Positions 32,377-42,927 of a stretch of 64,000 bases of DNA are shown here, one piece after another. Every line of letters begins with the position of its first letter. The stretch's first letter is position 1. The stretch is from contig NC_090730.1 in assembly GCF_036898095.1 (NCBI RefSeq), forward strand, positions 24,175,691 to 24,239,690. The letters run 5' to 3'. The translations under genes were made by a program, and so were the position numbers. Below the pieces are notes generated by a model. It made no database searches, was not told where the DNA came from, and worked only from the letters and a program-made list of their open reading frames with translations. The DNA is from Palaemon carinicauda. Lineage: Eukaryota; Arthropoda; Malacostraca; Decapoda; Palaemonidae.

Positions 32377-33550
32377 CTGAAAGAAAAGACAACATTCTCT
32401 CAATCTAGATTCCAATTGAAATGTTTTCAGAATTAACCAAGTTTTAAACTGCAATCAATCAATACTTACCAAGATTCCATGAGCTATTTATTCTGAAATT
32501 GAAGAGCTTCGTAAAACAAAAGAAACGTAAAACCCTTTCCCGTTGTAAAGAGATGCTATTAATAACGCTGTTGTCCAAGCATTTCAATTCTCATTCTCTT
32601 CTTAAGTATAAGCAAAATTGTGTAGCAAAACTATAGTCATTGTGAGTAGGGAGTCAAGTGACAGCCGACATGGGTGACAAGAATAGGCTAATGCGTAAGT
32701 GCGAATGTACATGGATAATTACTTATTTCACAATAAAATAAATACAAGTAGAGTAAGAATGTGTTTTTATTGTTTCTATCACCTTCAAATATATCAATAG
32801 TGTGTTTGTTCAAGTTTCATAGTAACAAAATCCCAAAATAGGCAGACATTACCAGTCTCCAGAAACGTAACACCCCCAATTACCATTATCTTTTATGGAG
32901 AAATTATGTTTTGTTAACATGATGTCCGTTAACTTGACCTCTCCAAGAACATAAAACTCATGTTAACTGGAAGTTAACTGTACTTACGTGATAGTACTGT
33001 ACATATATTACAGTAATATACACTACAGTATCAGCGAGTGGTATATTAGAAAAGAACAACAGTATTTCGTTGTTATAAGTGTCCTGATGACTGTTGTAGT
33101 GTTACGTACTGCACTGTTACCCATAGCCTTACCATGTCCAGTACGTAGCGTACACGTGTGCTCATGTGCTGTGCACTTCCTGAAATGTCTTCATTCAATT
33201 ACACAATAATTATACTGTGATACAAACCAAATAACAAAATTATTAGGCAGTACTCAGTGTGTTAGTCAACTGCATGTAGGCAATGGGCAGTGAGTTTGTA
33301 GGGTTAGGAGTCATCCCAGACTAGGGCAGGAAGTATTCGCGGATTCTCGTTCTTTACGCCTGTCTCTGTTATCTAATCCCCGCGAATAAGGACGGCTGAC
33401 TGCATGGGACTATTATAACACATATCCCAAGTTATGCTACTGGACCAATAACTAGTTTTGTGGATGGTAGTGACTTATGGGGAAGCATGTATTAAACAAC
33501 ATAGACTGGTAGTGGTTGACTTTAAAATGAGGTAGAAAACAAAAGAGAAA
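32377..33550. other. EXOSC2 intron sequence, no other feature
   Basis: AT-rich proximal part of the 4.4-kb intron 32377-36761; nothing else was recognised before the LINE. Confidence 0.6.
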
Positions 33551-33607
33551 GAGGAGATATGGAATTAAGGTTTGAGACATTGAAGGAAAAAATGGTGAGC
33601 AATTTTA

Positions 33608-33609
<2 letters not shown>

Positions 33610-33696
<87 letters not shown>

Positions 33697-33699
33697 GGG
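33610..33699. repeat. (AG)n microsatellite with poly-G end
   Basis: About 38 AG units followed by a run of 14 G. The Arg-Glu open frame through it is an artefact. Confidence 0.95.
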
Positions 33700-35734
33700 A
33701 CTGGAAAGGTTGAACTTATGAGAGTGGACAGGGTAACAGAGTGGAAAATATCTGTGTGGATATGAAAGAAATATGTGTAGAGGAAACAGAAGAATTAGTG
33801 GGAAGAACCAGCAGATATGTTGTGTCGAAAGGAGAGAAGTGGTGGTGGGACAGGTGCAAGAGACAGTTAACAGAAAATCGAAGGCATTTAAGGACTGAAC
33901 AGTAGGGCATGCACAGGGAGTAGAGGAACAGTATAAAGAAGAGGAAAGAGATTCTAGGAGGAAAAGTGAGTATAGCTATTGGAAGAGCAATAGAACAATT
34001 GAATGAAAGGCTAAGAGCAAGGGAAGGAGAAAAGGATGTCTATAAGATTTCAAACTTTAAGAAAATGCAAAGATAGGATTTGGTGCAACTGGCAGTCATC
34101 AGGGATAGAGATGAAAATATATTGCATTGGGATGAAGACATTAAGAAGACATTGGACAGAATATTTTGAACAACTATTGAATACTGAAAATGAGAGAGAG
34201 GAGCTGGGAGAAGCACAAAGGGTGGAGGGGCCACTAATGGAGATATAGAAGTGAGGCAGGCATCGAGTAAAATGAAAAATGGTAAAGCACCATGTGCATG
34301 TTTCCAATTGAAATGGTTAAGATACTAATGAGTGCTGGATTCATTAAGAGCAATATGGGAAGACTGGGAGGAGAGTCTAATGGTATCTATATTTAAGTAG
34401 AGAGGTGACATCATGGAATGTGGTAACTACAAGAGAATTAAACTGACAGAGCATGGTTTAAAAGGTTTTGAGAGGGTACTAGATGAGAGATTATAAAGAC
34501 TGGGAAACGGCAGTATGGATTCATTAGGGCATAGCAAGGCAAGGCTAAAGGGGAACCAAAAGATATTTAGAGAAGGATTATGATATAATACCAAGAGAAG
34601 TGATGTTTTAGTTCTTGAGGAAGAGGAAAGTCCCTGAGAAGTTGGTTAGAATGGTCGAGATGATGTACAAAAGAACAAGGACTAAAGTAATAACAGCTTC
34701 TGGGGGAAACAGAAACCTTTGAAGTTAGTATCAGATTACACCGCTTAGAATGCTGGAAACAAACAGACCACTGCCCACTTGGTGAGGCCATACAGAGCCC
34801 ATGTGAGTCTCTCCCCCATGGAACAAACCTTTGTAGAAAGGATCAGATTACTCTTAATCAAAAGAGAGCTAGAGTTGAAAGGACTAGAGACAGTCTTCAT
34901 AAGTGGGGTCTCAGCCACTCTGGTGAGTGCCCAGTATGCATTCTATTCAGACAATGGACCACATACTTTATAGGTGTGAACAGGGACCAATCTGTTCAGA
35001 TTTGGACCTCTATGAATGTAATCAGGCCACTATGCAGGGAATACAATGTTGGTGCTATAAGATATGATGATGACACCAGGGATCAGCATTAAGACCATTT
35101 TTTTTTTTTGTACTGGTCTTGGATGTGTTAAGTGAAGAGATCAAAAACGAAGAATTGTGTGAGTTGCTATATGCAGATGATTTGGTGATTACCACCGAAA
35201 ATGAAGAAGACATAGAAAAGGATTATAGAGTGGCCAGATATTTTGGAGAGGGGTGGCTTGAGGGTAAATGTGGAAAAGACTGAAGCTATGATGAGCAGTA
35301 AGGAAGGTAGGGACAGGATAACCATACATGAAAGTAGAGGCTCAATTAAAAAGCAGGTGGAACATTTTAGATACTTGGGATCTAATATAAGTCAGGAGGA
35401 GGGATATGAGGCTGAAGTTGAGAATAGGATAAAAGCAGCCCGGGGGAAGTGGAGAGAGGTAGGTGATAGGTGATAAGAAAATGCCAATTAAACTAAAAGT
35501 CAAGATCTATAGCATAGTAATATAACCAGTGGTGATGTATGGATCAGAAATGTGGGGTCTAAGATGAAAAGAGGAAGGAAAGCTTGAGAGGACAGAGATG
35601 AGAATGCTGAGGTGGATTATGGGAACATCACTAATTGAAAGATTGGAGAATGATAAAATAAGAAGTATGGCTGGCATAGTAAAGATTACAGAGGTAATAA
35701 GAGTGTCATGACTGAGATGATGTGGGCACATTAT

Positions 35735-36265
35735 TATAATTATTATTATCATTTGCTAAGCTACAACCCTAGTTAGAAAAGCAGATGCTATAAGACCAGG
35801 GGCTCCAACAGGGAAAATAGCCCAGTGAGGAAAGGATACAAGGGAAAATGAAATGTCTTAAGAACAGTGACATTAAAATAAATATTTTCTATATAAACTA
35901 TAAAAACTTAATAAAACAAGAGGAAGAGAATGATAGAATAGTGTGCCCAAAAGCACCCTCAATCGAGAGAACTCTACCCCAAGACAGTGGAAGACCATGG
36001 TACAGAGGCTATGGCACTACCCAAGGCTAGAGAACACTGGTTTGATTTTGGAGTGACCTTCTCCTAGAAGAGCTGCTTACCATAGCTAAAGAGTCTCCTC
36101 TACCCTTACCAAGAGGAAAGTAGCAACTGATAATTACAGTGCAGTAGTTAACCCCTTCGGTGAAGAAGAATTGTTTGGTAATCTCAGTGTTGTCAGGTGT
36201 ATGAGGACAGAGGAGAATCTGTAAAGAAAATGCCAGACTACTCGGTGTATGTGTAGGCAACAGGA
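35735..36265 (-). repeat. Dispersed repeat R1, copy 3, inserted in the LINE
   Basis: Bounded on the low side by its (AAT)n-type tail (TTATTATAATTATTATTATC) and on the high side by its head. It shares the central phrases of copies 1 and 2. It interrupts the LINE between the segment equivalent to CGH and the one equivalent to the C-terminal RGRQ/RWRD tail, so it landed after the LINE. Confidence 0.8.
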
Positions 36266-36450
36266 AAGTGGATGGTGGGAAGGGAGTGAGAAGTGCTTGG
36301 GAGGAACCTTTTAAGGGAAAAGATCAAGAGGTGGCAGAGAATTAGATGGCGAGATAGGATTAAGGATGATATGGAGAGAACAGGTTTGATGGAAGAGGAT
36401 GCCTTTGATTGAAGGAACTGAAGAGGGCGCACCAGGCAACCGACCCCTTA

Positions 36451-36761
36451 ATGTAAGGATAACGGTGGGAAAGAAGTTAAGCATTCATATTCAAACAGCT
36501 TTGAGAGAGAAGCAATAAGAGCAGCAGGCGAGTTTCACAAAAATAATGAATAAAGTATTATATAATATTAAAATAAATAGTTTTCAAAATAAATTATCAA
36601 TCATTAATGCATTAATCAAAACACTAAAGCAAACTGGAAAAGGGGGCATAAAAATCAAGAAAGTGAAGATTTTTTGTAAAGGCAATTAGTGTACATTGTA
36701 TGGTATATGTACTTTTATTATGAATACCGACCAAATCCCTGAATTAACATTCTTAACTTAC
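36451..36761. other. EXOSC2 intron, nothing else seen
   Basis: Short AT-rich end of the intron before the exon at 36762. Confidence 0.6.
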
Positions 36762-36893
36762 CTCATAATCTTGTTCTATTGACTGGTCAAATGCTGCCAT
36801 GACACTTGTAGGTGAAATCATGATAGAATGGTGAGCCAGAAGTTTGATACAGTTACGCAAACGCCCAATTGTCTTTCGTACATCAACTGGGAC
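36762..36893 (-). CDS. EXOSC2: EXOSC2 (Rrp4), exon with C-terminal helical part
   Basis: 44 codons, phase 0 at both ends, with acceptor TTACAG and donor GTAAGT. The peptide (VPVDVRKTIGRLRNCIKLLA, HHSIMISPTSVMAAFDQSIE) matches the EXOSC2 region around the conserved I-x-R-L-R-N-C-I motif that follows the KH domain. The intron to the next exon (36894-37026) is only 133 bp. Confidence 0.92.
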
Positions 36894-37026
36894 CTGTAAT
36901 TGGTAAAAAGTTGACTTCAGGACAGCCCATTGAGTTATAAACTTTGACTTTGTAATCCGGTCAAGTTGCAATGTATATGTAACTAATTTAGTTTCACCAG
37001 TATCATTTTAACATAAGAGCTCTTAC

Positions 37027-37200
37027 CTCCTCAAAATTCACTGTGTATGTAGAAACCTGCTCTTGTGCAACAGTGGGAGTTATATACACATATCCATTTG
37101 CTCCAAAGACTACTCTTGCTCCACAGGGAAGATCATGCATTCTTTGTTTATCCTGCACAATCAACGATGGTGAAAACGCCAGTAAAGTACCTTGCGATAG
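37027..37200 (-). CDS. EXOSC2: EXOSC2 (Rrp4), KH-domain exon
   Basis: 58 codons, phase 0 at both ends. The peptide includes LSQGTLLAFSPSLIVQDKQR and HDLPCGARVVFGANGYVYIT, closely matching the EXOSC2 S1-to-KH region (HDLPCGASVILGNNGF in the human protein, from memory). The donor is GTAAGA at 37026-37021. The acceptor AG is at 37202-37201, preceded by a T-run (37204-37209) and then directly by DNA of DIRS element B. So only about 9 nt of the original intron end remain before the exon, and the branch point and most of the polypyrimidine tract must now come from the transposon. Confidence 0.93.
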
Positions 37201-37231
37201 CTGAAAAAAGGGATTTTGACGTAGGAAAAAT

Positions 37232-37505
37232 CTATTTCTGGGCGAGGGACCTGTGCCGCCCAGTGAATAAGCTCCATTTAGCACTTATTCTTAGGTAATT
37301 TACTGCTAAATATACCAGAGAAAAAATGTAAAGGAGTGCTAGGTTAACTAGCTCGCTCACCTATTGGTGTCGGTATAAAATTGGGCGTATAATCCAGAGG
37401 TCCCGCACTATTTAGATTCATCCACGACAGAAACCCCAATAGAGGAGAGCCGTTCAACCTCACTCGGTACTACTAACAATGCATCCGCTCAGAACCCAAC
37501 TCCTT
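37232..37505 (+). repeat. Inverted terminal repeat of B, 3' side
   Basis: About 270 bp matching the reverse complement of 44590-44857 with very few differences, from ACCTGTGCCGCCCAGTGAAT to ACTCCTT. Confidence 0.92.
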
Positions 37506-37549
37506 AGCACCCAAAGTTTGGGGACTCCAAGGGAGAGGAGCTGGGAGGG

Positions 37550-37641
37550 TTCACTGGGCGGCACAGGTCCCTCGCCCAGAAATAGATTTTTCCTACGTCA
37601 AAATCCCTTTTCTGGGCTCGAACCTGTGCCGCCCAGTGAAT
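37550..37641. repeat. Internal complementary region of B
   Basis: The first part is the exact reverse complement of the left end (37206-37268). The second part is the reverse complement of the right end (GGGCTCGAACCTGTGCCGCC). They are fused at CCCTTTTCTGGG around 37610. The fusion predicts the circle junction CCCAGAAAAGGG. Confidence 0.9.
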
Positions 37642-37946
37642 CTATACAAGAGAAAATGTCACCAAACTTGCAAAATAAAGGAAAAAACATAAGCGTAAGG
37701 GAAATACAGGATGCTTTTAATCAGAGATGAGTACCAAAAAACAATTATAAGGGTATCTTAAATATGAACATAAATCCAATAAGGTAGGTATAATAATGCC
37801 GTGAGTGATAATATATACAGATACTCAGGAGTATAAAAATTTACAAATATAATAACAGTATTCAGGTGCGAGACCAACGAATACAATAGGGTATAAATGA
37901 GGCAGGTAAGAGGGAGAGATAAAGAGACAAGGCATTAACCTGTGAG

Positions 37947-40700
37947 TTACCTGGGAGTAACTACGCTCCCTGCGGCTACTGTAGAAAATTTTAGGGCTTC
38001 CAAATGTTTAAGGTAGTGTTTCTTGAACACTGACGGTGATTTCCACCCTGTATACCTGGAAAGGTCTGTAAAATTCATGTGGTGAAAGAAGTTCACCGAG
38101 GTAGCAACCGCCCTGATATCATGTGCAAGAGGAAAAGAGTCAGGGTTAGCTTGTTTAATAAAATACAAAATTTGTTGCCTGATCCCTTTAATAGTAATGG
38201 TACCGCCTTGTTCTCTAACGAATAGAGGCCCCGAGGAGTTAGAGGAGGTCCGGGATAAATAAGACCTAAGAGTAGTAACAGGGCACAGAGACGGATCTTG
38301 CGTGAGGGGAACAATTTTCCAGGAGGACCATCTGTTTTGAGGGTCTTCGTTCTTAGCCAAAAAGAATTTGTTAGGAGAAAGAAGGACCTCTCCCGAAGGC
38401 AGGAAGTCAATATGACCCGGGTCTCTCGACAAGGCTGCCAATTCAGAAATTCTTGCCCCGGAAGCCAAGCTCACCAGGAAAAGTGTTTTCCTGAGAAGGG
38501 GAATGTAATCACAAGAACTGTTAATGGTATCAGAAGCCAGTTTGAGTACGTCATTAAGGAACCAGGTCACCGGGGTAGGACGAGTAACCGGTTTCAGTCT
38601 GGCACAAGCTTTCGGAATTGAAGCTAACAAAGAGTCGGTTAAGTCTATGTTAAAACCCACTAGGAAGATCTTTTTCAGAGCCGATTTAATAGTGGTGATA
38701 GTATTGGCTGCCAGACCTGATTCTAATAAAGATCTAAAGAAAGTGACTGTAAGGTTCAAGTTCATACAGTTCACGTCTGAGTCTATTAAAAATTTTGCCA
38801 ACTTTTTAACTGCAGAGTCATACTGGCGGATGGTGGAATCCCGTTTATCCGATTCTAGGAACAAGGTGTTTTGAGGATCAATATTGGCACCATGCATAGC
38901 CGCAAACTTCATAAAGTCCATAAAGTTAGGGCGCTCTGAATGTTTGAGAAAGCGTACACAACGCGTGTTTGTACTATCTGAGACAGAACCGGATTGGGTA
39001 TCGGGTGAGGGTATAGTCTCAACTCTCGCAGGAGAGGATACCAGTTGCTCTTGGGCCAGTTGGGTGCGACCAAGGCTACTTGTCCCTTGAAGGATCTCAG
39101 TTTGTCTAGAACTTTCAGCAAAAGATTCACCGGGGGAAAGAGATAAATCTTTTCCCAGGTGTCCCAATTCTGTGACATGGCGTCTGTGGCGTAAGCCTGA
39201 GGGTCTAGATTGGGAGCCACATATACTCTCAATTTGTGGTTGGATTCCGTGGCGAAGAGGTCCACTTGGAGACCGGGAACCTGAGAGAGAATCCACCGAA
39301 ATGACTTTAGATCGAGTGACCATTCCGATTCTAGAGGGGAGGTCCGGGACAGGGCGTCTGCCACTACATTCCGGACTCCCGCCAGGTGGACAGCTGAAAG
39401 ATGCCAACGGTTCAAGGCTGCTAGGGAGAATATGGCTACTAGAACATGGTTCAGAGGCCCTGACTTTGACCCGCCTCTGTTGAGGCAGCGGACCACCACT
39501 TCGCTGTCGAGGACCAGACGAAGGTGTTGTTTCTTGGGAAGAGCGAGACGTTTCAGAGTTAGAAGAACTGCCATGGCCTCTAGCACATTGATGTGAAATT
39601 GGCGGAACAAGGGAGTCCAAAGACCTTGAACTTTCTTGAGCTGAGAATAGCCGCCCCAACCTGATAAGGATGCGTCCGTGTGAATGATTAATTTCGGAGG
39701 CGGAAATCGAAGGGGAACTGACTTTGACAGACTGTTTGCTCTTGTCCAAGGAAGAAGTCTTTCCCGTAGAATGGGAGGAAGGCGGACTTTCCTGTCCCGG
39801 AGCTTCCGGTTCGCCCTCGACCGCCAGACACGATTGATATCTTTCAATTTTGCCTTCAGAAGAAGATCCGTCACTGAGGCAAACTGAAGGGACCCCAGAA
39901 TCCTCTCTTGGAGTCGTCTGGAACTTACTTTGTCTTTGAGAAAGCGTTTGGTGTTCCTTGCAATCTCTAACCTCTTGGGTCTGGGAAGACACAGAGTATG
40001 AGATATAAGATCCCATTGCAGGCCGAGCCATTGGAACTTCGATTTTGGAAGAAGACGGGACTTCTTGAAGTTGATCTGGAAGCCTAGAGATTGAAGATAA
40101 TGGATGACTTTGTGAGTGGCTTTTAGGCAATTTTGGGAGGTGTCTGACCAAATGAGCCAGTCGTCCAGATAGGCTACTACTTGAATCCCTTGATTCCTGA
40201 GTTCCTGAACAGCGACTTCTGCTAACTTTGTGAAGATCCTTGGGGCGATGTTGAGCCCGAAAGGCATCACCTTGAAGGAGTAACTTTTGTCCCCTAAGCG
40301 AAGGCCTAGGTACGGACGGAAGTGTCTCGCTATCGGGACGTGATAATAGGCGTCTGTAAGATCGATAGAGGTGGTGACGGCCCCACGGGGAAGTAAGGTC
40401 CGCACCTGCGAGACGGTAAGCATTCGAAACTTGTCGCATTGAATGGACAAGTTGAGAAGGGATAGGTCTAGAATCACTCTTCTCTTGTCCGAATCCTTCT
40501 TCGGGACACTGAACAGCCGACCTTGAAACTTCAGGTGTTTCGTTTCTTGTATGGCGTTCTTTTGTAAAATATCCTGGACAAATTCGACCAGGTCCGGAGT
40601 GGAATGTTGACGAAATTTGTTCGGAGGAGGAGGTCCTTGAATCCAACTCCACCCCAGTCCCTTGGAGATGATACTGAACGCCCAGGGACTGAACCTCCAT
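37947..40700 (-). CDS. DIRS tyrosine recombinase (element B)
   Basis: A 917-residue frame whose C-terminal third is a tyrosine recombinase. It has a core-binding part (RQYDSAVKKLAKFL, TVTFFRSLLESGLAANTITT), the first catalytic Arg in LASGARISELAALS, His860 and Arg863 (AHDIRAVATSVNFF), a GW motif (YTGWKSPSVF) and the nucleophile Tyr896 (KKHYLKHL). The tetrad is complete. The first two thirds overlap the RT/RNase H frame in another phase, are Ser/Arg/Gln-rich, and have no recognised domain. The true start is unknown; a spliced or reinitiated product is possible. Confidence 0.88.
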   Translation of the reverse strand: MEVQSLGVQYHLQGTGVELDSRTSSSEQISSTFHSGPGRICPGYFTKERHTRNETPEVSRSAVQCPEEGFGQEKSDSRPIPSQLVHSMRQVSNAYRLAGADLTSPWGRHHLYRSYRRLLSRPDSETLPSVPRPSLRGQKLLLQGDAFRAQHRPKDLHKVSRSRCSGTQESRDSSSSLSGRLAHLVRHLPKLPKSHSQSHPLSSISRLPDQLQEVPSSSKIEVPMARPAMGSYISYSVSSQTQEVRDCKEHQTLSQRQSKFQTTPREDSGVPSVCLSDGSSSEGKIERYQSCLAVEGEPEAPGQESPPSSHSTGKTSSLDKSKQSVKVSSPSISASEINHSHGRILIRLGRLFSAQESSRSLDSLVPPISHQCARGHGSSSNSETSRSSQETTPSSGPRQRSGGPLPQQRRVKVRASEPCSSSHILPSSLEPLASFSCPPGGSPECSGRRPVPDLPSRIGMVTRSKVISVDSLSGSRSPSGPLRHGIQPQIESICGSQSRPSGLRHRRHVTELGHLGKDLSLSPGESFAESSRQTEILQGTSSLGRTQLAQEQLVSSPARVETIPSPDTQSGSVSDSTNTRCVRFLKHSERPNFMDFMKFAAMHGANIDPQNTLFLESDKRDSTIRQYDSAVKKLAKFLIDSDVNCMNLNLTVTFFRSLLESGLAANTITTIKSALKKIFLVGFNIDLTDSLLASIPKACARLKPVTRPTPVTWFLNDVLKLASDTINSSCDYIPLLRKTLFLVSLASGARISELAALSRDPGHIDFLPSGEVLLSPNKFFLAKNEDPQNRWSSWKIVPLTQDPSLCPVTTLRSYLSRTSSNSSGPLFVREQGGTITIKGIRQQILYFIKQANPDSFPLAHDIRAVATSVNFFHHMNFTDLSRYTGWKSPSVFKKHYLKHLEALKFSTVAAGSVVTPR

Positions 40701-41125
40701 TTGTTGCGGAAGGCATAGAGCCTCCCCCCTACCTGCTGCACCTCAGTATTGGTTTGAGGAGTTGCCTCCACGTCCGCCTCGGAAATTCTTTCCTCTGCGA
40801 AAGGCTCTTCCCCTGCCTTTGTTCTGGTTAGAACCACGGTGGTAGCCTCTACCTCTACCATAACTCTGGGAAGAGCTACGAGCCTCGTAAGACTGGTTAA
40901 AGGCAGGAGAAGTGGAGGAGGCACCAGAAAGCTGGCTCTTAGGGAGCAGAACGGTGACATAGTCAACCGAAGGAGCCTGAGAGGTGGAAGGCTGTGCAGG
41001 GACAACAGGAGATGGGGGAAGAGGCAGCCGGAAGTTGGACGAACCACTCTGCTGTTGCCTGAACTGGGTGGAGGTATATGGACGAAGCTTCTTCCTACCC
41101 CGGGCTTGATAATTTGCGGGGTCAT
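38909..41125 (-). CDS. DIRS reverse transcriptase/RNase H (element B)
   Basis: A 738-residue frame. RT: GRLFSVPKKDSDKRRVILDL (202-221), SIDLTDAYYHVPI (253-265), MPFGLNIAP (287-295) and active-site YLDD (319-322). RNase H: Asp484 (HTDAS), Glu516 (VLEAMAV), Asp540 (VLDSEVV), Asp590 (VADALSR). A following segment with QVDLFATE and YLFPPVN corresponds to the DLFAT/YAFPPF segment of A and D. The first 150 or so residues lie over the end of gag (383-nt overlap) and may not be translated as such. It copies element RNA to cDNA in a gag-containing particle (family knowledge). Confidence 0.92.
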   Translation of the reverse strand: MTPQIIKPGVGRSFVHIPPPSSGNSRVVRPTSGCLFPHLLLSLHSLPPLRLLRLTMSPFCSLRASFLVPPPLLLPLTSLTRLVALPRVMVEVEATTVVLTRTKAGEEPFAEERISEADVEATPQTNTEVQQVGGRLYAFRNKWRFSPWAFSIISKGLGWSWIQGPPPPNKFRQHSTPDLVEFVQDILQKNAIQETKHLKFQGRLFSVPKKDSDKRRVILDLSLLNLSIQCDKFRMLTVSQVRTLLPRGAVTTSIDLTDAYYHVPIARHFRPYLGLRLGDKSYSFKVMPFGLNIAPRIFTKLAEVAVQELRNQGIQVVAYLDDWLIWSDTSQNCLKATHKVIHYLQSLGFQINFKKSRLLPKSKFQWLGLQWDLISHTLCLPRPKRLEIARNTKRFLKDKVSSRRLQERILGSLQFASVTDLLLKAKLKDINRVWRSRANRKLRDRKVRLPPILRERLLPWTRANSLSKSVPLRFPPPKLIIHTDASLSGWGGYSQLKKVQGLWTPLFRQFHINVLEAMAVLLTLKRLALPKKQHLRLVLDSEVVVRCLNRGGSKSGPLNHVLVAIFSLAALNRWHLSAVHLAGVRNVVADALSRTSPLESEWSLDLKSFRWILSQVPGLQVDLFATESNHKLRVYVAPNLDPQAYATDAMSQNWDTWEKIYLFPPVNLLLKVLDKLRSFKGQVALVAPNWPKSNWYPLLRELRLYPHPIPNPVLSQIVQTRVVYAFSNIQSALTLWTL

Positions 41126-42818
41126 ATTTGCGTTTCGGGGTCAAACCCCAACGGGTTTTAAGGCTCTGATTAACCCTAGTGGCCTCCGCCAAGACTTCCT
41201 CTACGAGATCCTCGGGGAAGAGATTTGAACCCCAACAGGAGGACCGGATGAGCTTATTAGGTTCATGCCTAATCGTCGCCTCAGCTAGGACATGCTTGCG
41301 ACATCTGCGTTTAGCAGTAGCGAAGTCATACAGGTCATAATATAAAGACTGTAATGTAGCCTTGTTGAGAGACTTAAAAATACTCTCCGTATCGTAAGTC
41401 AAGGCTATCGACTCCGTGGATGTGGCCAAGTTTAGAGTACGGCCCACACGTAGGCGGGAATCATATTCCTGTTTAATGAGGGATTCCGGGAGACGGGGAA
41501 GCCTCTCACTAAACAAAACTGAGGCACAGTCTGCTGCTAGCTTGCCAGAGGTAAAGGTGGTATGGACGTTGTCCCAACACTCAATGCCTGAAGGAAGAAG
41601 GAGGGAGATTGGATCCACCTCTCGGATGGGAGGCAAGGGCTTCTCCTCCAGAGCATATTGGAAGGCAAGCTCTGCCACCTTATTGACGCATGGAGTCAAG
41701 GTGTTCTTGTCCATTAAGAACATCGTAAAAGAGCTTTTATAAGGCGTCAGCATGGTGTTAGTGCAGCCGATGTCGTTCAAAAATCTGGCCCAAACAGATT
41801 GGGCTTGCTCCTTAGGGAAGATGACCGTCTCTTTGGGGACCTTGTCTAACCGAACTAAAGCTTCCTCGGTAAGCCTGGCATAACCATGAAATGGAAATGC
41901 CAGACCAGGAGGAAAGAATTCAAAGTCCTCTAGAGGACGAGTGCCAAGGCCCTCCAAAGTCAACATTCCGTCTGAGAACGGGGAATGAAGAGCCATACGC
42001 CAAGGGTTGTTCTTGGCAAACGGCGGGAGCTTAGAGGCATCCGGGATGAGAGAGCTTTGGACTCTCTCCGGAGCTCCTTGCTCTAAAGCCCCAAGTCTCT
42101 GACCGATGTTAGAGAACATCGTGTCCATCTTAGAGTGCATCTCCGAAACCAACTTTGCCTGCATCTCCGACACGATGCGAAGCAAGGCTGATTCGGAAAG
42201 GCCCGGGCTAGCAGCAGGAGGGGCGGAATGAACTCCCGGGTCGTGAGACTTAGAGGAGGAACCAGAGGCCTTTGATGACAGGTCTGTACCTTGTTTAGAG
42301 CTATGGGAAGTCTTGTGGGGCTTGCGAGCTTTGGGTAAGGTTCTTGATGTAGACTTATCCTTAGGGGGGACCGGGTATGATCGTTGAGACGAATCACGGT
42401 CCCCAGAAAATCCATGAAAGGAAGAGCGATCAGAAGAAGAAGAAAGAGCGGGGCTGAGGATAGGAATCTCAGCGCCGGAAACACTTGCCTCACTTACCAC
42501 CCTACCTGTATCCGGCTCGTCTAGTAACATTGGTTCGACGTCCAGGTTCATGGAGGCAACATTGTCCTCCAGACCTCCGGGGGCGTCCGATGGATCTTGC
42601 TCTGGGTCGATGAGACCCGTTATGGTGGCATCAATGTGGGCAATGATGGGAGCTGCCACATGCCTAGCCACAGCGGCTGAAGACTTAGCGTTGGGGTAAA
42701 CCATGGAGCAGTAGTCCTCAGATAGGACGTACGGCCGCTTAGACTTCACATTCCGGGCAAAACCACCAACCCACACCTTCAGTGTGGCCCGAGCCGCAGA
42801 CTTTTGCTCCGGGGATGC
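40743..42818 (-). CDS. DIRS Gag-like protein (element B), exon 2
   Basis: 691 codons after a predicted acceptor (TTATTTCAG at 42827-42819), phase 0. The protein has a Ser/Pro-rich N-terminal part, a Met-rich amphipathic segment (IVSEMQAKLVSEMHSKMDTM) that may be coiled coil, and a central globular part (WARFLNDIGCTNTM, YYDLYDFATAKRRCRKHVL). The C-terminal tail is rich in RG and RGG boxes (GRGRGYHRGSNQNKGRGR), typical of RNA binding. No ATG starts the frame near its 5' edge, which supports splicing to the exon at 42928-43098. With exon 1 the product is 748 residues. Confidence 0.8.
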   Translation of the reverse strand, partial: ASPEQKSAARATLKVWVGGFARNVKSKRPYVLSEDYCSMVYPNAKSSAAVARHVAAPIIAHIDATITGLIDPEQDPSDAPGGLEDNVASMNLDVEPMLLDEPDTGRVVSEASVSGAEIPILSPALSSSSDRSSFHGFSGDRDSSQRSYPVPPKDKSTSRTLPKARKPHKTSHSSKQGTDLSSKASGSSSKSHDPGVHSAPPAASPGLSESALLRIVSEMQAKLVSEMHSKMDTMFSNIGQRLGALEQGAPERVQSSLIPDASKLPPFAKNNPWRMALHSPFSDGMLTLEGLGTRPLEDFEFFPPGLAFPFHGYARLTEEALVRLDKVPKETVIFPKEQAQSVWARFLNDIGCTNTMLTPYKSSFTMFLMDKNTLTPCVNKVAELAFQYALEEKPLPPIREVDPISLLLPSGIECWDNVHTTFTSGKLAADCASVLFSERLPRLPESLIKQEYDSRLRVGRTLNLATSTESIALTYDTESIFKSLNKATLQSLYYDLYDFATAKRRCRKHVLAEATIRHEPNKLIRSSCWGSNLFPEDLVEEVLAEATRVNQSLKTRWGLTPKRKYDPANYQARGRKKLRPYTSTQFRQQQSGSSNFRLPLPPSPVVPAQPSTSQAPSVDYVTVLLPKSQLSGASSTSPAFNQSYEARSSSQSYGRGRGYHRGSNQNKGRGRAFRRGKNFRGGRGGNSSNQY

Positions 42819-42927
42819 CTGAAATAATAGTGGGAATTATAAAAGGGAAGACTCCCAATGGTCCTTCAAGACCATAGAGATCTTACTAATAGTAAAATAA
42901 GAAGGCAACATAGCCAACGGGACTCAC
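42819..42927 (-). other. Predicted 109-bp intron in element B gag
   Basis: Donor TCG/GTGAGT at 42927 and acceptor TTATTTCAG/GCA at 42819, with phase 0 on both sides. It contains in-frame stops (the upstream frame ends at 42886), so read-through cannot give the full Gag. Predicted from sequence only. Confidence 0.7.

Larger units (their letters stand above)
33550..36450 (+). mobile_element. RTE-like non-LTR retrotransposon, degenerate
   Basis: A plus-strand relic inside an EXOSC2 intron, antisense to the gene. Broken translations preserve LINE RT landmarks in order: YFEQLLNTENEREELGEAQR (34165-34225), FGFMPGR-region remnants, a palm segment LCELLYADDLVITTENEEDI with the YADD active site (35158-35210), RVNVEKTEAMMSS and YLGSNISQEEGYEAEVENRI (35260-35430), then KLKVKIYSIVI and MYGSEMWGL. 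The C-terminal tail resumes at about 36290-36420 after an R1 insertion. No endonuclease domain was seen. Many stops and shifts make it inactive. Another foreign stretch seems to occupy about 34745-35090. Confidence 0.8.

Noticed and set aside
33559..33765. Open frame with an Arg-Glu repeat
   Set aside because: It is produced by the (AG)n microsatellite inside a degenerate LINE.
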